IMG/VR virus record: IMGVR_UViG_3300009164_000047
Location: 1-64,000 of that record
Origin: a virus
Strand: one strand, 5' to 3'
Length of the DNA stretch: 64,000 bases
In this document: positions 8,134 through 16,757 of the stretch, in pieces
How positions within the stretch are numbered: position 1 is the first letter of the stretch
How the letters are laid out: each line of letters starts with the position of its first letter
Made by a program: the position numbers and the translations under genes
The notes under the pieces: model-generated
Database searches by the model: none
What the model saw: the letters and a program-made list of their open reading frames with translations, nothing else
Told to the model about the DNA's origin: nothing

Positions 8134-10206
8134 TTATTCTACGTCTACCGCTGTGCTATATGTAGTAAAGCCGTTTTCTTTGACTACTTTTAAGACACTG
8201 GGCACACGCCCTGCTAGTTCTTCACGGTGAGAAACAAGCCAAATAGACTTATGTCGTCTACGTGACATGTCCTTAAGAATAGCAATAGCGTTTTCAACAC
8301 CCATTGTGTCTAGCCCACTGTCAATCAATTCATCAATGAATAGTGTATTGATAGGTGAATACAAGTTCTCCCAAACATCACGGAATGCAAAACTCAAGCC
8401 TAGAATTAGTCGATTACGCTCACCGCGACTTAAGTTATCAAAGTCAAGTTCACGGCCCAATTCAGTAATTTCAACCGTTAAATCATTCTGAAATACTACT
8501 TGATGCGGCAATCCAATCTTATCTAAGTAATGTGTTAAACGACTATTCAAGTACGACAAGTTTTGGTCAATAATTTTCTTACGAACAAAACTGTCTTTGC
8601 TAGTTAGAATATCTAATAGAAACTTCTGATGTTCCATAGTCTTTGTTAGTTTATTGATAGCATCAAAGTCAATTGCTTGCAACGCATTTGATTCCATTTC
8701 AACTACTTGTTCAGCATATGGATCAGTCTCTGCTGCCTTACTCTCAATATTCTGCAACAACCCAGATACTTTACTACGATGTTCAATTGCTTGAGTTTCA
8801 GTATCATAATGAGTAACTGGCATGGGACCTACTTCAACTGATGTAAGTTCTGTTAGTTGTTCAGCATATGGATCAACTTCTTTTTCTTTTTCAAGTATCT
8901 TTGTGCGAATGTTTTCTGCATCACTACCATGACGGATTGCTTCAGCTTCTGTTTTATAATGTGTCTTTGGCTTGTCACCTAACACAACGTCTTTGTCGTT
9001 TAATTCTTTTATTTGATTAACTAAAGAGGCAACATGATTTTGTGCATCTGCAAGCATCTTTTCTTTATCTTCTAAGACTTTTGTATGTTGCTCATCATGG
9101 AAATCTTGCCCACAGGCATAGCATTGATGTGCTAATAATTTTATAATTTCAACGTTTAGCTTATCTATTAGTTTTTTTTCTTTGTCAATGTCTTTGTTTA
9201 GCCGAGCAATATCTTTATCTCGGTCTTCAATTTCTTTTGACTTAATACTATATTCAGCTAATGATCTATGTGCTAGAATTTCTTGAACAATATCAATCCT
9301 AGATAACTTCTCACCGCTAGCCAGTAAATCATTGATATCCTTGTCTTGTTTTTGTTTCCACGCAGTTTGGCGAGCCAACAATGAATCACGTGTATCTTTT
9401 TGTTTTTTCTTGACATTATAAATGGCTAAGTCTTTGTGTGCCAATAACTCTTTATCAATGTCAATCTGTCCTAATTCATCATATTGTGCAACTAGGTAAG
9501 CTAAGTCACTATCATGTTTCTTTTGCCAAAGTCCTTGTCTTCGGATCAAACTTTCAATCTGTTCTTTAATACGCTTGTTGGCTTCTTCAATAGCTTTGAC
9601 TTTATATTCTTCGCTTTGTATTCCGTCTTTAGTTTCTTTTAACAATACTTTGATTGTTTCTGCTTTTTCGGATAATAAAGTAATACCCAACAACTGTTCA
9701 ATGATTTCACGTTGTTCGTTTGATTTTAATGCTAGGAACGGCTCACTATATGTATTCAATGCAACAATATGACGGAACATACTACTAGACATACATAGTA
9801 CTTTTTCAATTGCTACTTGTGTTTCTTTGTTCTCGCCCTGTGCATCATCCGTACCTTTTTGTAAATCATTGTTTACATAAAATCGTAATAGATTTGGCTT
9901 ACGACCACGCTCAATCTTATAGTCAATGCCACCAACACTGAATTCAAGTGTAACTAACATACCCTTTCCATTTGTACGATTAACTAAATTATCTTTTCTG
10001 ATTGAGTTAATGGGCACACCGAATAATGCATAGCTTAGACCCTGAATAAGACTAGTCTTACCTGTACCATTACGAGCACCGTCACCACCCAAGTCTAAGT
10101 TCTCACCTAGAATAAGTGTTAAGTCTTGGCGGTTAAAGTCAACTGCTTGTGTGACTTGTCCGATTGATAGAAAGTTCCGTAATGTAATGTTCTTTAATAA
10201 TATCAT
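8134..10206 (-). CDS. 46: Recombination nuclease ATPase subunit, T4 gp46-like (SbcC/Rad50 family)
   Basis: This 690-residue SMC-like ATPase is the partner of gp47. The complex resects DNA ends for recombination-dependent replication and helps degrade host DNA. The N-terminal Walker A region starts at GEN (34-36) and ends in NGTGKTS (46-52), with a GGDGAR insertion between. Two long coiled-coil arms flank a zinc hook, HQCYACGQDF, with C362 and C365. The ABC signature LSRGERNRLI is near residues 590-600, and a Walker B (INTLFIDELID) is near 620. It is longer than T4 gp46 (560 residues), mostly in the coiled coil. Its ATG overlaps the stop of the small ORF upstream by four bases, indicating translational coupling. 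Confidence 0.93.
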   Translation of the reverse strand: MILLKNITLRNFLSIGQVTQAVDFNRQDLTLILGENLDLGGDGARNGTGKTSLIQGLSYALFGVPINSIRKDNLVNRTNGKGMLVTLEFSVGGIDYKIERGRKPNLLRFYVNNDLQKGTDDAQGENKETQVAIEKVLCMSSSMFRHIVALNTYSEPFLALKSNEQREIIEQLLGITLLSEKAETIKVLLKETKDGIQSEEYKVKAIEEANKRIKEQIESLIRRQGLWQKKHDSDLAYLVAQYDELGQIDIDKELLAHKDLAIYNVKKKQKDTRDSLLARQTAWKQKQDKDINDLLASGEKLSRIDIVQEILAHRSLAEYSIKSKEIEDRDKDIARLNKDIDKEKKLIDKLNVEIIKLLAHQCYACGQDFHDEQHTKVLEDKEKMLADAQNHVASLVNQIKELNDKDVVLGDKPKTHYKTEAEAIRHGSDAENIRTKILEKEKEVDPYAEQLTELTSVEVGPMPVTHYDTETQAIEHRSKVSGLLQNIESKAAETDPYAEQVVEMESNALQAIDFDAINKLTKTMEHQKFLLDILTSKDSFVRKKIIDQNLSYLNSRLTHYLDKIGLPHQVVFQNDLTVEITELGRELDFDNLSRGERNRLILGLSFAFRDVWENLYSPINTLFIDELIDSGLDTMGVENAIAILKDMSRRRHKSIWLVSHREELAGRVPSVLKVVKENGFTTYSTAVDVE

Positions 10207-10424
10207 TTTAATTTTCTAAAAAAACTATCTTTGGATGATTTCTCTTCCCTCAATGTTCGTTCTATTATACCTTCTAATTTCAGCTTAACTTTAATCAAAC
10301 TTTTTTGTTCACGCAAACTACCTATATAGGAATGAGTATGAGTTAATTCAGATAAAGCAATACCCAAATGCTTGTTTACTTTAATCAATGATTCTAATTC
10401 TCTAACTTCTCTGGGTATCTTCAT
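10203..10424 (-). CDS. Small helical protein of unknown function between gp47 and gp46
   Basis: A 73-residue, strongly charged and probably all-helical protein (MKIPREVRELESLIKV at the start, FFRKLK at the end). I do not recognise a family. Both ends overlap neighbours by four bases (with the gp47 stop and the gp46 start), so it is translated as part of the nuclease operon. A role in assembly or regulation of the gp46/47 complex is possible, but the only evidence is position. Confidence 0.75.
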   Translation of the reverse strand: MKIPREVRELESLIKVNKHLGIALSELTHTHSYIGSLREQKSLIKVKLKLEGIIERTLREEKSSKDSFFRKLK

Positions 10425-11434
10425 AGGTTATTGTAAATCTCTAATAGGATTCGTTTGTCAAATGTATTTGATTCAATGCCGTTAATCTGGTCAATGACGA
10501 TTTGATCTACACTTTCAAACTTAAGACCATCAAAGCCTTGATTTTCTGTCTGTTCGACCTTCATAGGTATCAATGTCATTTCACGTAGTTTATGTTCTGG
10601 TATCATGGTTTCACGTATGAAATTTGCCTCTTCATAGCTAATATCAATGTCAAGATGTACTCTAACATGACTATCAATTAATAGCAACCCCTCAGGGTTT
10701 TCTAAGATATCGCTGAGTTTGTGTACTCTAAATATGGGTTGTCTTGGCCAGCTATGAAATACTGGTTCAACCCCCCATTCTAATATCATCATACCACGTG
10801 CATCATCACCTGCATCAGCATAGTTATGTGGGAAAGCATTACCGATATACCAAATATTTTTCTTTGCTTGTCGTTTATGAAAATGCCCACTGAATACTGT
10901 ATCAAAGCCAGTAAAATGTTCACTACTAATCTCACCGTGATCGGGCATCTCTACCATAGCATTCATAAAGAAACTTGGTAATTCAAAATGACCAAACATA
11001 TATTTGCCAGATAACTTTTGTACTTTCTTATAATCATCTTGTACAAGCCAGGGCGCAATAACAACATCACCCCGACTGAACCAATCGTTAACGATTGTCA
11101 CGTTAGGTAAATGCCTAGCCCATTCAACGCTGTGAATATCTCGCTTGTCTCTATAGTAAAGGTCGTGATTGCCGGGTATAAAGAATACTTGGTCAAATGA
11201 AGCACTTAATTTCTCAAGTGCTTGTAGACCAAAAGTTAACGTATGAATATTAATACTAGCACGGTGATGGTTATAATCACCCAAGAAGAAACAGGTTTCA
11301 CAACCCTCTTCTTTTGCTTTTTTAATAAACCAGTCTACGAAATTAGCACAGTCTTGGTTGTGCTGTAAACTGTTGCTCTTAAGGCCGAAATGGATATCGG
11401 TAAATACTGCGGCTTTTTTGAAAAGGTTAGTCAT
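10421..11434 (-). CDS. 47: Recombination nuclease subunit, T4 gp47-like (SbcD/Mre11 family)
   Basis: A 337-residue metallophosphoesterase, the catalytic partner of gp46, nearly the length of T4 gp47 (339). The metal-binding motifs appear in order: D13-I-H15 (FTDIHFG), FFLGDYNHHR near residue 50, IPGNHDLYY near 88, and FSGHFHKRQ near 185. The ATG at 11432-11434 sits exactly six bases after a TATAAT element, so transcription from that promoter would give a leaderless or nearly leaderless message. The stop overlaps the next small ORF by four bases. Confidence 0.93.
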   Translation of the reverse strand: MTNLFKKAAVFTDIHFGLKSNSLQHNQDCANFVDWFIKKAKEEGCETCFFLGDYNHHRASINIHTLTFGLQALEKLSASFDQVFFIPGNHDLYYRDKRDIHSVEWARHLPNVTIVNDWFSRGDVVIAPWLVQDDYKKVQKLSGKYMFGHFELPSFFMNAMVEMPDHGEISSEHFTGFDTVFSGHFHKRQAKKNIWYIGNAFPHNYADAGDDARGMMILEWGVEPVFHSWPRQPIFRVHKLSDILENPEGLLLIDSHVRVHLDIDISYEEANFIRETMIPEHKLREMTLIPMKVEQTENQGFDGLKFESVDQIVIDQINGIESNTFDKRILLEIYNNL

Positions 11435-11440
11435 CTCTTA

Positions 11441-11469
11441 ATTATATAGGAGTTGGTGCTACAAAGCAA
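11441..11469 (-). promoter_or_regulatory. Sigma70-like promoter of gp47 (TTGCTT-N17-TATAAT)
   Basis: On the reverse strand TTGCTT (11464-11469) and TATAAT (11441-11446) are spaced by 17 bases; only six bases separate TATAAT from the gp47 ATG. The -35 lies within an inverted repeat (GTTGGT/ACCAAC with an inner GCT/AGC) spanning about 11450-11474, a possible operator or the end of the gp55 transcript. Confidence 0.65.
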
Positions 11470-11484
11470 CACCAACGGTTAAAA

Positions 11485-12390
11485 TTATTCTTCGTAAACA
11501 GTAGAACTAGTTCCAAGACCCTGGCGTGACCAGCTTGGATTAAGCCCATTCATCTCTAAAATATCATCACGTATATTTTGATTTCGTTTTTCGGAATTTA
11601 ATACACGACAAAAACTATTAGTAATAGCCGCAGTGTAATAAGCGAATGGGTTAGCAGATTTGGCTTCATTGAAACGTAAGCCAACATATGTAAGTTGTAG
11701 AATAGCCGAGTTACGCATCTCATCGTTGTATGTGTACCCGCGCCAATTAAATTTCATTGCATATTTTTCACATAGCATGATGTACATACGGGCAAGTTTA
11801 TTAGTAATGTTTCCTTGATCCTTACCAAACTCACCATTTTCTAAATCACCTTTCCAATGACTCTTTCCGATAACTTTAAAAGTATTTGTACTATCTAAAC
11901 GATAGTGCTGAAAGGGCGGGAAGTTGACTTTGACATGTACCATGTCGTCAACTTCTTTAGCGGTAGTAGGATCTTCTAAATCAGCAAAAATTTCGTCCGC
12001 ATCACCCTCAAATTCAAAGATATCTTTAGCAGTTTTCTTTTTATCTACCTTGCGAGGTTGTTTGGGTGCGACCGGAATATGATCCCAAGTCATTACACGA
12101 AATACTAAGTCTGTTGTAGGAATAGACATTGGGTCAGTCGTACCCTTAGTAAGCCCTTGTTCAATGTCTAGCCTCTCAGCCCTAGTTTCACGTGCTAACT
12201 GAATGTTCTCTGGTTTGTATGCGTATTCTAGGCTTTGAGGAATACTAGACTGGGGCATATCCACAATAAAATCATATCTATGATCCGCTTCTGCTAGAAA
12301 TGTGCAATATGAGTTTTTGCTACTGTGAATCTCTTTTAAAATGTCCTTGTTATTTAAATAATTTACGGGTTTTTTTGTTATGATTGTCAT
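11485..12390 (-). CDS. 55: Late-transcription sigma factor, T4 gp55-like
   Basis: A sigma factor that redirects host RNA polymerase to late promoters of TATAAATA type. The C-terminal half has the gp55 signature: KLARMYIMLCEKYAMKFNW, RGYTYNDEMRNSAILQL, NPFAYYTAAITNSFCRVLN and EKRNQNIRDDILE. The N-terminal 130 residues are an extension absent from T4 gp55 (185 residues), with an acidic stretch (EFEGDADEIFADLEDP). An upstream in-frame ATG at 12444 would add 18 residues, but a sigma70-like promoter at 12416-12444 places the transcript start inside that extension. I therefore choose the ATG at 12390 (MTIITKKPVNYL; 301 residues). Confidence 0.88.
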   Translation of the reverse strand: MTIITKKPVNYLNNKDILKEIHSSKNSYCTFLAEADHRYDFIVDMPQSSIPQSLEYAYKPENIQLARETRAERLDIEQGLTKGTTDPMSIPTTDLVFRVMTWDHIPVAPKQPRKVDKKKTAKDIFEFEGDADEIFADLEDPTTAKEVDDMVHVKVNFPPFQHYRLDSTNTFKVIGKSHWKGDLENGEFGKDQGNITNKLARMYIMLCEKYAMKFNWRGYTYNDEMRNSAILQLTYVGLRFNEAKSANPFAYYTAAITNSFCRVLNSEKRNQNIRDDILEMNGLNPSWSRQGLGTSSTVYEE

Positions 12391-12415
12391 AAGTGGTTGA
12401 AGTTTCCTTGATAGT

Positions 12416-12444
12416 ATTATATCAGGTTTGTAGTCAAAAAGCAA
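12416..12444 (-). promoter_or_regulatory. Sigma70-like promoter of gp55 (TTGCTT-N17-TATAAT)
   Basis: Reverse-strand TTGCTT at 12439-12444 and TATAAT at 12416-12421 are 17 bases apart. The expected transcript start, near 12409, lies 19 bases before the chosen gp55 ATG. The identical -35 hexamer and spacing are found at gp47, which suggests coordinated early or middle expression by host polymerase. Confidence 0.7.
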
Positions 12445-12487
12445 CTATTTTTATTAATAAAAGGTAAAAATAGCACTTTTTAGTAGC

Positions 12488-12495
12488 GATAAATA
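12488..12495 (+). promoter_or_regulatory. T4-type late promoter motif (GATAAATA)
   Basis: GATAAATA ends 20 bases before the ATG of the first gene of the long rightward tail/baseplate block. It sits in the divergent region with gp55, so the sigma gene and its target operon are back to back. Confidence 0.65.
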
Positions 12496-12515
12496 TATTT
12501 AGCAAAGGTTTAATC

Positions 12516-13712
12516 ATGGCATATTCTATCGCACCACCTGTTGATCCGGGACAAGAAGCACTAGCACAAACACAGGCTAGCGTTCTCAATGCAGTAACCA
12601 CTAATCCAGTGTCAGTTCCTGCGCCTATATCAGACACTGCGGCAAAGATTGGCATATTTTCTACCCCGACATACCCCGAACCTCCTATTGTTTCAACTCC
12701 AGCAAATCCAGGAACACCGGCGGCGGGTATTGCATTTAATCAAGGAGGGCTAGGATCCAGAGCAACCACTGAGGTACCTGGATTAACTACAGAACAGCTA
12801 GCACCCGGTGATACTGCTAGTGTTAATAATTTAAGTTCAGGGTATTATCAAGCAGGGGCTACTAGTGCAAGCACTGCTACTAATAACACTCCGATAATTC
12901 CAGCAACTCCTGCTAGTACTGATTGGAGAGTTAAACTAACATTAGCCGATAGTGCTTATTTCTTCTACATGGATCCTGAACCGGGAATTCTTGCACCATT
13001 AAAAGAAACTAAGGGCGTGATTTTTCCATACACACCTAGCATTAATATGAGTTATGCTGCCAACTATGATCCCATTGACATTACACATAACAATTATAAA
13101 ATCTTTCAATACAAGAATAGTAATGTTGGCGATATCTCAATTACTGCTGAATTTACAGCACAAGACACGGCTGAAGCAAATTATCTATTAGCAGTAATTC
13201 ACTTCTTTAGATCCGCTACAAAAATGTTTTATGGTCAAGATACTAATCCGCCTAACGGAACTCCCCCGCCAATGTTATACTTAAGTGGTTACGGCCAGTT
13301 TCAATTTGATAAACATCCGGTAGTTATATCAAGTTTTAGCTATCAACTACCACAAGACGTAGACTACATCAAAGCCGGAGTACTATCAAGTCAGAAACCA
13401 AATGCGGCACCGGGTAAAACAGAAGATACCCCTGCACCCCCGCAAAATATATTTCAGAAAGCAAAATCATTTCTTAGTTCAATGTTAAGACTAGAAGGTT
13501 CTAATTTGAATAAAGGTGCAGTTGTTAACAACCCTAAATTCAAATCAAATCAAATAGCAACACCCACATATGTTCCTACTAAAATTAGTCTTACAATAAC
13601 ATTATTACCAATGGTATCACGTGGAGATATGAGTAAACGTTTCAATTTAAAAGACTACGCAAATGGAAAATTATACAGTGGTACTGCTTCAAAACATAAA
13701 GGAATTTGGTAA
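12516..13712 (+). CDS. Baseplate/tail-tube structural protein (T4 gp48/gp54-type candidate)
   Basis: A 398-residue protein. The first 130 residues are low-complexity Ala/Pro/Thr-rich. The remainder is a compact beta-rich domain with GILAPLKETKGVIFPYTPSI, YLLAVIHFFRSATKMFYGQD and HPVVISSFSYQLPQDVDYI. I recall this domain from T4-like marine phages, where it lies beside gp53 as a tail-tube/baseplate junction protein, but I cannot separate gp48 from gp54 by eye. It follows a late promoter motif and overlaps the gp53 start by one base (TAATG). Confidence 0.55.
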   Translation: MAYSIAPPVDPGQEALAQTQASVLNAVTTNPVSVPAPISDTAAKIGIFSTPTYPEPPIVSTPANPGTPAAGIAFNQGGLGSRATTEVPGLTTEQLAPGDTASVNNLSSGYYQAGATSASTATNNTPIIPATPASTDWRVKLTLADSAYFFYMDPEPGILAPLKETKGVIFPYTPSINMSYAANYDPIDITHNNYKIFQYKNSNVGDISITAEFTAQDTAEANYLLAVIHFFRSATKMFYGQDTNPPNGTPPPMLYLSGYGQFQFDKHPVVISSFSYQLPQDVDYIKAGVLSSQKPNAAPGKTEDTPAPPQNIFQKAKSFLSSMLRLEGSNLNKGAVVNNPKFKSNQIATPTYVPTKISLTITLLPMVSRGDMSKRFNLKDYANGKLYSGTASKHKGIW

Positions 13713-14014
13713 TGGCTTTATATAATGCAAACAGTCCTTACTACAACACGGATGTTGTTAACGGACAATTCTTAGACATAATGATTGATAGGCCTATCGT
13801 TAAAGATCCATTAGACATATACTGGCAAATCACACAAACCTATTCAATGCGACCCGACTTACTTGCATATGACTTATATAATGATGGCGGGTTGTGGTGG
13901 GTGTTTGCACAACGCAATCCAAATCGTATTAAAGATCCGTTGTTTGATTTTGTCGCTGGTACGTATATTTTTCTGCCACAATTAACAAATTTAAAAACTG
14001 CGTTAGGACTATAA
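13712..14014 (+). CDS. 53: Baseplate wedge protein, T4 gp53-like
   Basis: A 100-residue wedge component. The pattern RPDLLAYDLYNDGGLWWVFA followed by QRNPNRIKDPLFDFVAGTYI and FLPQ is the conserved core of the gp53 family, a LysM-like fold that helps join wedges in the baseplate. It is about half the length of T4 gp53 and seems to be the core domain only. I prefer the ATG at 13712, which overlaps the previous stop as TAATG with AAAGGA about 10 bases upstream, over an in-frame TTG at 13706. Confidence 0.85.
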   Translation: MALYNANSPYYNTDVVNGQFLDIMIDRPIVKDPLDIYWQITQTYSMRPDLLAYDLYNDGGLWWVFAQRNPNRIKDPLFDFVAGTYIFLPQLTNLKTALGL

Positions 14015-14015
14015 G

Positions 14016-16754
14016 ATGGCTGCACAAGACTCAGTAAGTCAATTCAGACAATTTAGTGACAATTTAAAAAGTACAACCGCCGGATTTCAAAGCGAATTTG
14101 ACGCCATAGATCCTAAATCACCTAATGCTGTTGAACAATATACTGCGTTAAAAGAGAAAAGAGATTCTTTTGCTCAAACATATAATGCACAAAAAGATAG
14201 TATGCAGTTAAATGCAGTAAATGCAGTGAATGCAATGTCACCTAGTCCAGAGAATACTGCATTGATGGCGGAAATAAAAAGTATACAGGCGGATTTAAAG
14301 ACTAATACTGATGAAGCATTATCAATAAAAGAAAAAATAAATGTTGCAGTAACCACAGCTAAAGCCGACGCCGCAAAAGCAGCAGATGAAAAGGCAAAAG
14401 AAGCAGAGGCTAATGCACCCCAAGACAAATTACCACCGAGCGCCGGTGACGATGCTGCCAAAACTACTACCCCCGAAAATAATAAAACTGCGGGAGATGT
14501 TGATGTAAAATCAACATCAAATAATACATCACAAAAGGCAGCACCCGGAGCAAGACCACACAATCCATTATCAATGTTTAGTAGCTATACATATCATATC
14601 ACATTGTATATGATTACTCCTTATTCATATAATAAATTTATTGAACAAGGTAATAAAGGTATATCTCCTAAAGATATGTTTGTTGTTGCCGAATCAGGCG
14701 GTACAAATGTAAATGGTAAAAATCAGCGGCTATTTGATTTAGATTTTTATATTGACGACTTTAGCTTTCAAACTTATTTGAGTACAAATACAACCAAAGG
14801 TGCAAGTGTTGACTCACTGTCGTTTAGTTTTAAAATTTATGAACCTTTTGGGTTTAGTTTTATGTCTGCATTGAAAGCCGCAGCCTTAAAGGTAGTAGGT
14901 AAGAGTGATTTGCCTGGACATGATAAAGCAAAGCATCATTTGCAACAATTATACATGATTGGCATCAAGTTTTATGGGTATGATGCTGACGGTAATTTAG
15001 TAACAGATGATACGACAAATCAACTTATACCAAATACGGATAATGGTAGTTCAAATGATAAGTTTGCAGACAACGGGGTATTTGCTAGATACTTTCCTAT
15101 TAACATTACTGAAATGCAATTTAAATTAGATGGTAAGGCAACTGTTTATAACTTTAAAGCAATTAATGTATCAATTAATACAGGTACCGGTGTTAAACAT
15201 AATCAAATTAAAACGAGTCAGAGCCTGACAGGTAAAACAGTTGAAGAATTACTATCTACCGGCGATAACAGTTTAGAAAAATTGTTGAATAAAATACAAG
15301 AAGACCTATTAAAGTCAGAAGCTATTGCTATTAAAAATATATTTAAAATAAAATTTAAAAATAGTGAAACTGGAAAAATAAAAGATTCAATATTGACTAC
15401 TGGAAACGCATCCGATAGAAATAAATCAACAATGAGCGGGAATGCAAAAGTTACAGATTCATCTAAAGCAAATGATAAGACAGCACAATCTGCTAAACCA
15501 GATAACAATACTCGCACATTTGAAATTCCCGCAGGAACATCTATTACACAAGTAATAGAAAGAGTTATTGCACAAAGCTCATATATTACTGATGCACTAA
15601 GTGCAAAAGGCAATGAAGATATGTCAAATTGGAGCGATGAGGCAAAGGCGATTGATAGAACAAGACTTCAGTGGTTTGTAATTACCCCAATTTGTAAAAT
15701 GCTAGCGTTTGATCCTATTGTAAATGATTTTGCATATGAAATTACGTACCTGATTAACGAATATAAAATTCCAAAAGTTAGGTCGGCTTATGTATCTGAA
15801 CCAACACCCTATTACGGGGCACACAAAATTTATGAATATTGGTTTACTGGTAAGAACAGTGAAGTAATAAGTTACGAACAAAAATACAATGGTTTATTCT
15901 ATATGGATGCATTGGACAATCCTGAACCAGGGAAACCCTTTCCTAACTCAAGCGGTCTGACTATACCAATCAAACCTGGCTCAAAACAAAATGCAGATGA
16001 TTCTGGGTTGTTTGATAAAGCCGGGCAAGTTATAGCAAGTGTACGTACCAGTTTGTATAGTGCAGGAGATCAAGCAATGGCAACTATACAAATATTAGGT
16101 GATCCTGATTTTATTTGCACTACTGTAGGAATGAATTATGGAGTATATGACGAATACTATGGACCTGATAAGTCAGTCGATCCACACGCTGGTCAAGTTT
16201 TTATACAAATTGTATTCAATGAGGGTGTTGATTATGACCACGACCAGGGTTTAATGAATATTAAAACTAATATACAGTTATATGATTATCCTAAGTATCT
16301 TAAGGACACAAAAGGTATAATTTATTCTGCTACCGATGTTGTATCTACTTTTTCAAAAGGTAGATTCACACAAGAATTGCATTTAGTAATGTATAGTCCT
16401 CCGGCAGATCCTCCCGATACTAAAGCTGAAAATACTAGAGAAACTGATTCATTAGCATCACGATATCCTGCACCAAAAGGATTAACTTCGGATGAAGCAG
16501 CCAAGAGTAGTGAACCTAAAACCCAACCTGCATCAGCTATCGGTGGTTCACAATCTTATTCTGCTGATTTGAATTCAACCAACAACAGTATGTTAAATGC
16601 AATGACAGGTGGCAGAGTTAAAGTTGCAAGTGAAACAAATTTATCTAGCACAAACATTCAGAATTCAGTTCAAGGTCCCAATGATGATAACCCTGGTGTA
16701 ACAGTGACAACAAATGTAAAATCTGAAGGTAGACCTAGATTATATGGAACATAA
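14016..16754 (+). CDS. Large baseplate hub-like structural protein
   Basis: A 912-residue protein. The N-terminal 180 residues are a helical, Ala/Lys/Thr-rich segment. A beta-rich body follows, with SYTYHITLYMITPYSYNKFI, DFYIDDFSFQTYL and a helical insert containing the LysM-like EIPAGTSITQVIERVIAQSS (about 500-520). The C-terminal part includes RTRLQWFVITPICKMLAFDP and VVSTFSKGRFTQELHLVMY. The tail end is low-complexity. Its position between gp53- and gp5-like genes, and the repeated beta domains, fit a gp27-type hub protein, but similarity to T4 gp27 is not visible directly and the name is inferred. Confidence 0.5.
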   Translation: MAAQDSVSQFRQFSDNLKSTTAGFQSEFDAIDPKSPNAVEQYTALKEKRDSFAQTYNAQKDSMQLNAVNAVNAMSPSPENTALMAEIKSIQADLKTNTDEALSIKEKINVAVTTAKADAAKAADEKAKEAEANAPQDKLPPSAGDDAAKTTTPENNKTAGDVDVKSTSNNTSQKAAPGARPHNPLSMFSSYTYHITLYMITPYSYNKFIEQGNKGISPKDMFVVAESGGTNVNGKNQRLFDLDFYIDDFSFQTYLSTNTTKGASVDSLSFSFKIYEPFGFSFMSALKAAALKVVGKSDLPGHDKAKHHLQQLYMIGIKFYGYDADGNLVTDDTTNQLIPNTDNGSSNDKFADNGVFARYFPINITEMQFKLDGKATVYNFKAINVSINTGTGVKHNQIKTSQSLTGKTVEELLSTGDNSLEKLLNKIQEDLLKSEAIAIKNIFKIKFKNSETGKIKDSILTTGNASDRNKSTMSGNAKVTDSSKANDKTAQSAKPDNNTRTFEIPAGTSITQVIERVIAQSSYITDALSAKGNEDMSNWSDEAKAIDRTRLQWFVITPICKMLAFDPIVNDFAYEITYLINEYKIPKVRSAYVSEPTPYYGAHKIYEYWFTGKNSEVISYEQKYNGLFYMDALDNPEPGKPFPNSSGLTIPIKPGSKQNADDSGLFDKAGQVIASVRTSLYSAGDQAMATIQILGDPDFICTTVGMNYGVYDEYYGPDKSVDPHAGQVFIQIVFNEGVDYDHDQGLMNIKTNIQLYDYPKYLKDTKGIIYSATDVVSTFSKGRFTQELHLVMYSPPADPPDTKAENTRETDSLASRYPAPKGLTSDEAAKSSEPKTQPASAIGGSQSYSADLNSTNNSMLNAMTGGRVKVASETNLSSTNIQNSVQGPNDDNPGVTVTTNVKSEGRPRLYGT

Positions 16755-16757
16755 CAA

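Noticed and set aside
12390-12444. The upstream gp55 start at 12444
   Set aside because: The TTGCTT-N17-TATAAT promoter lies within those codons, so the transcript would start downstream of that ATG.
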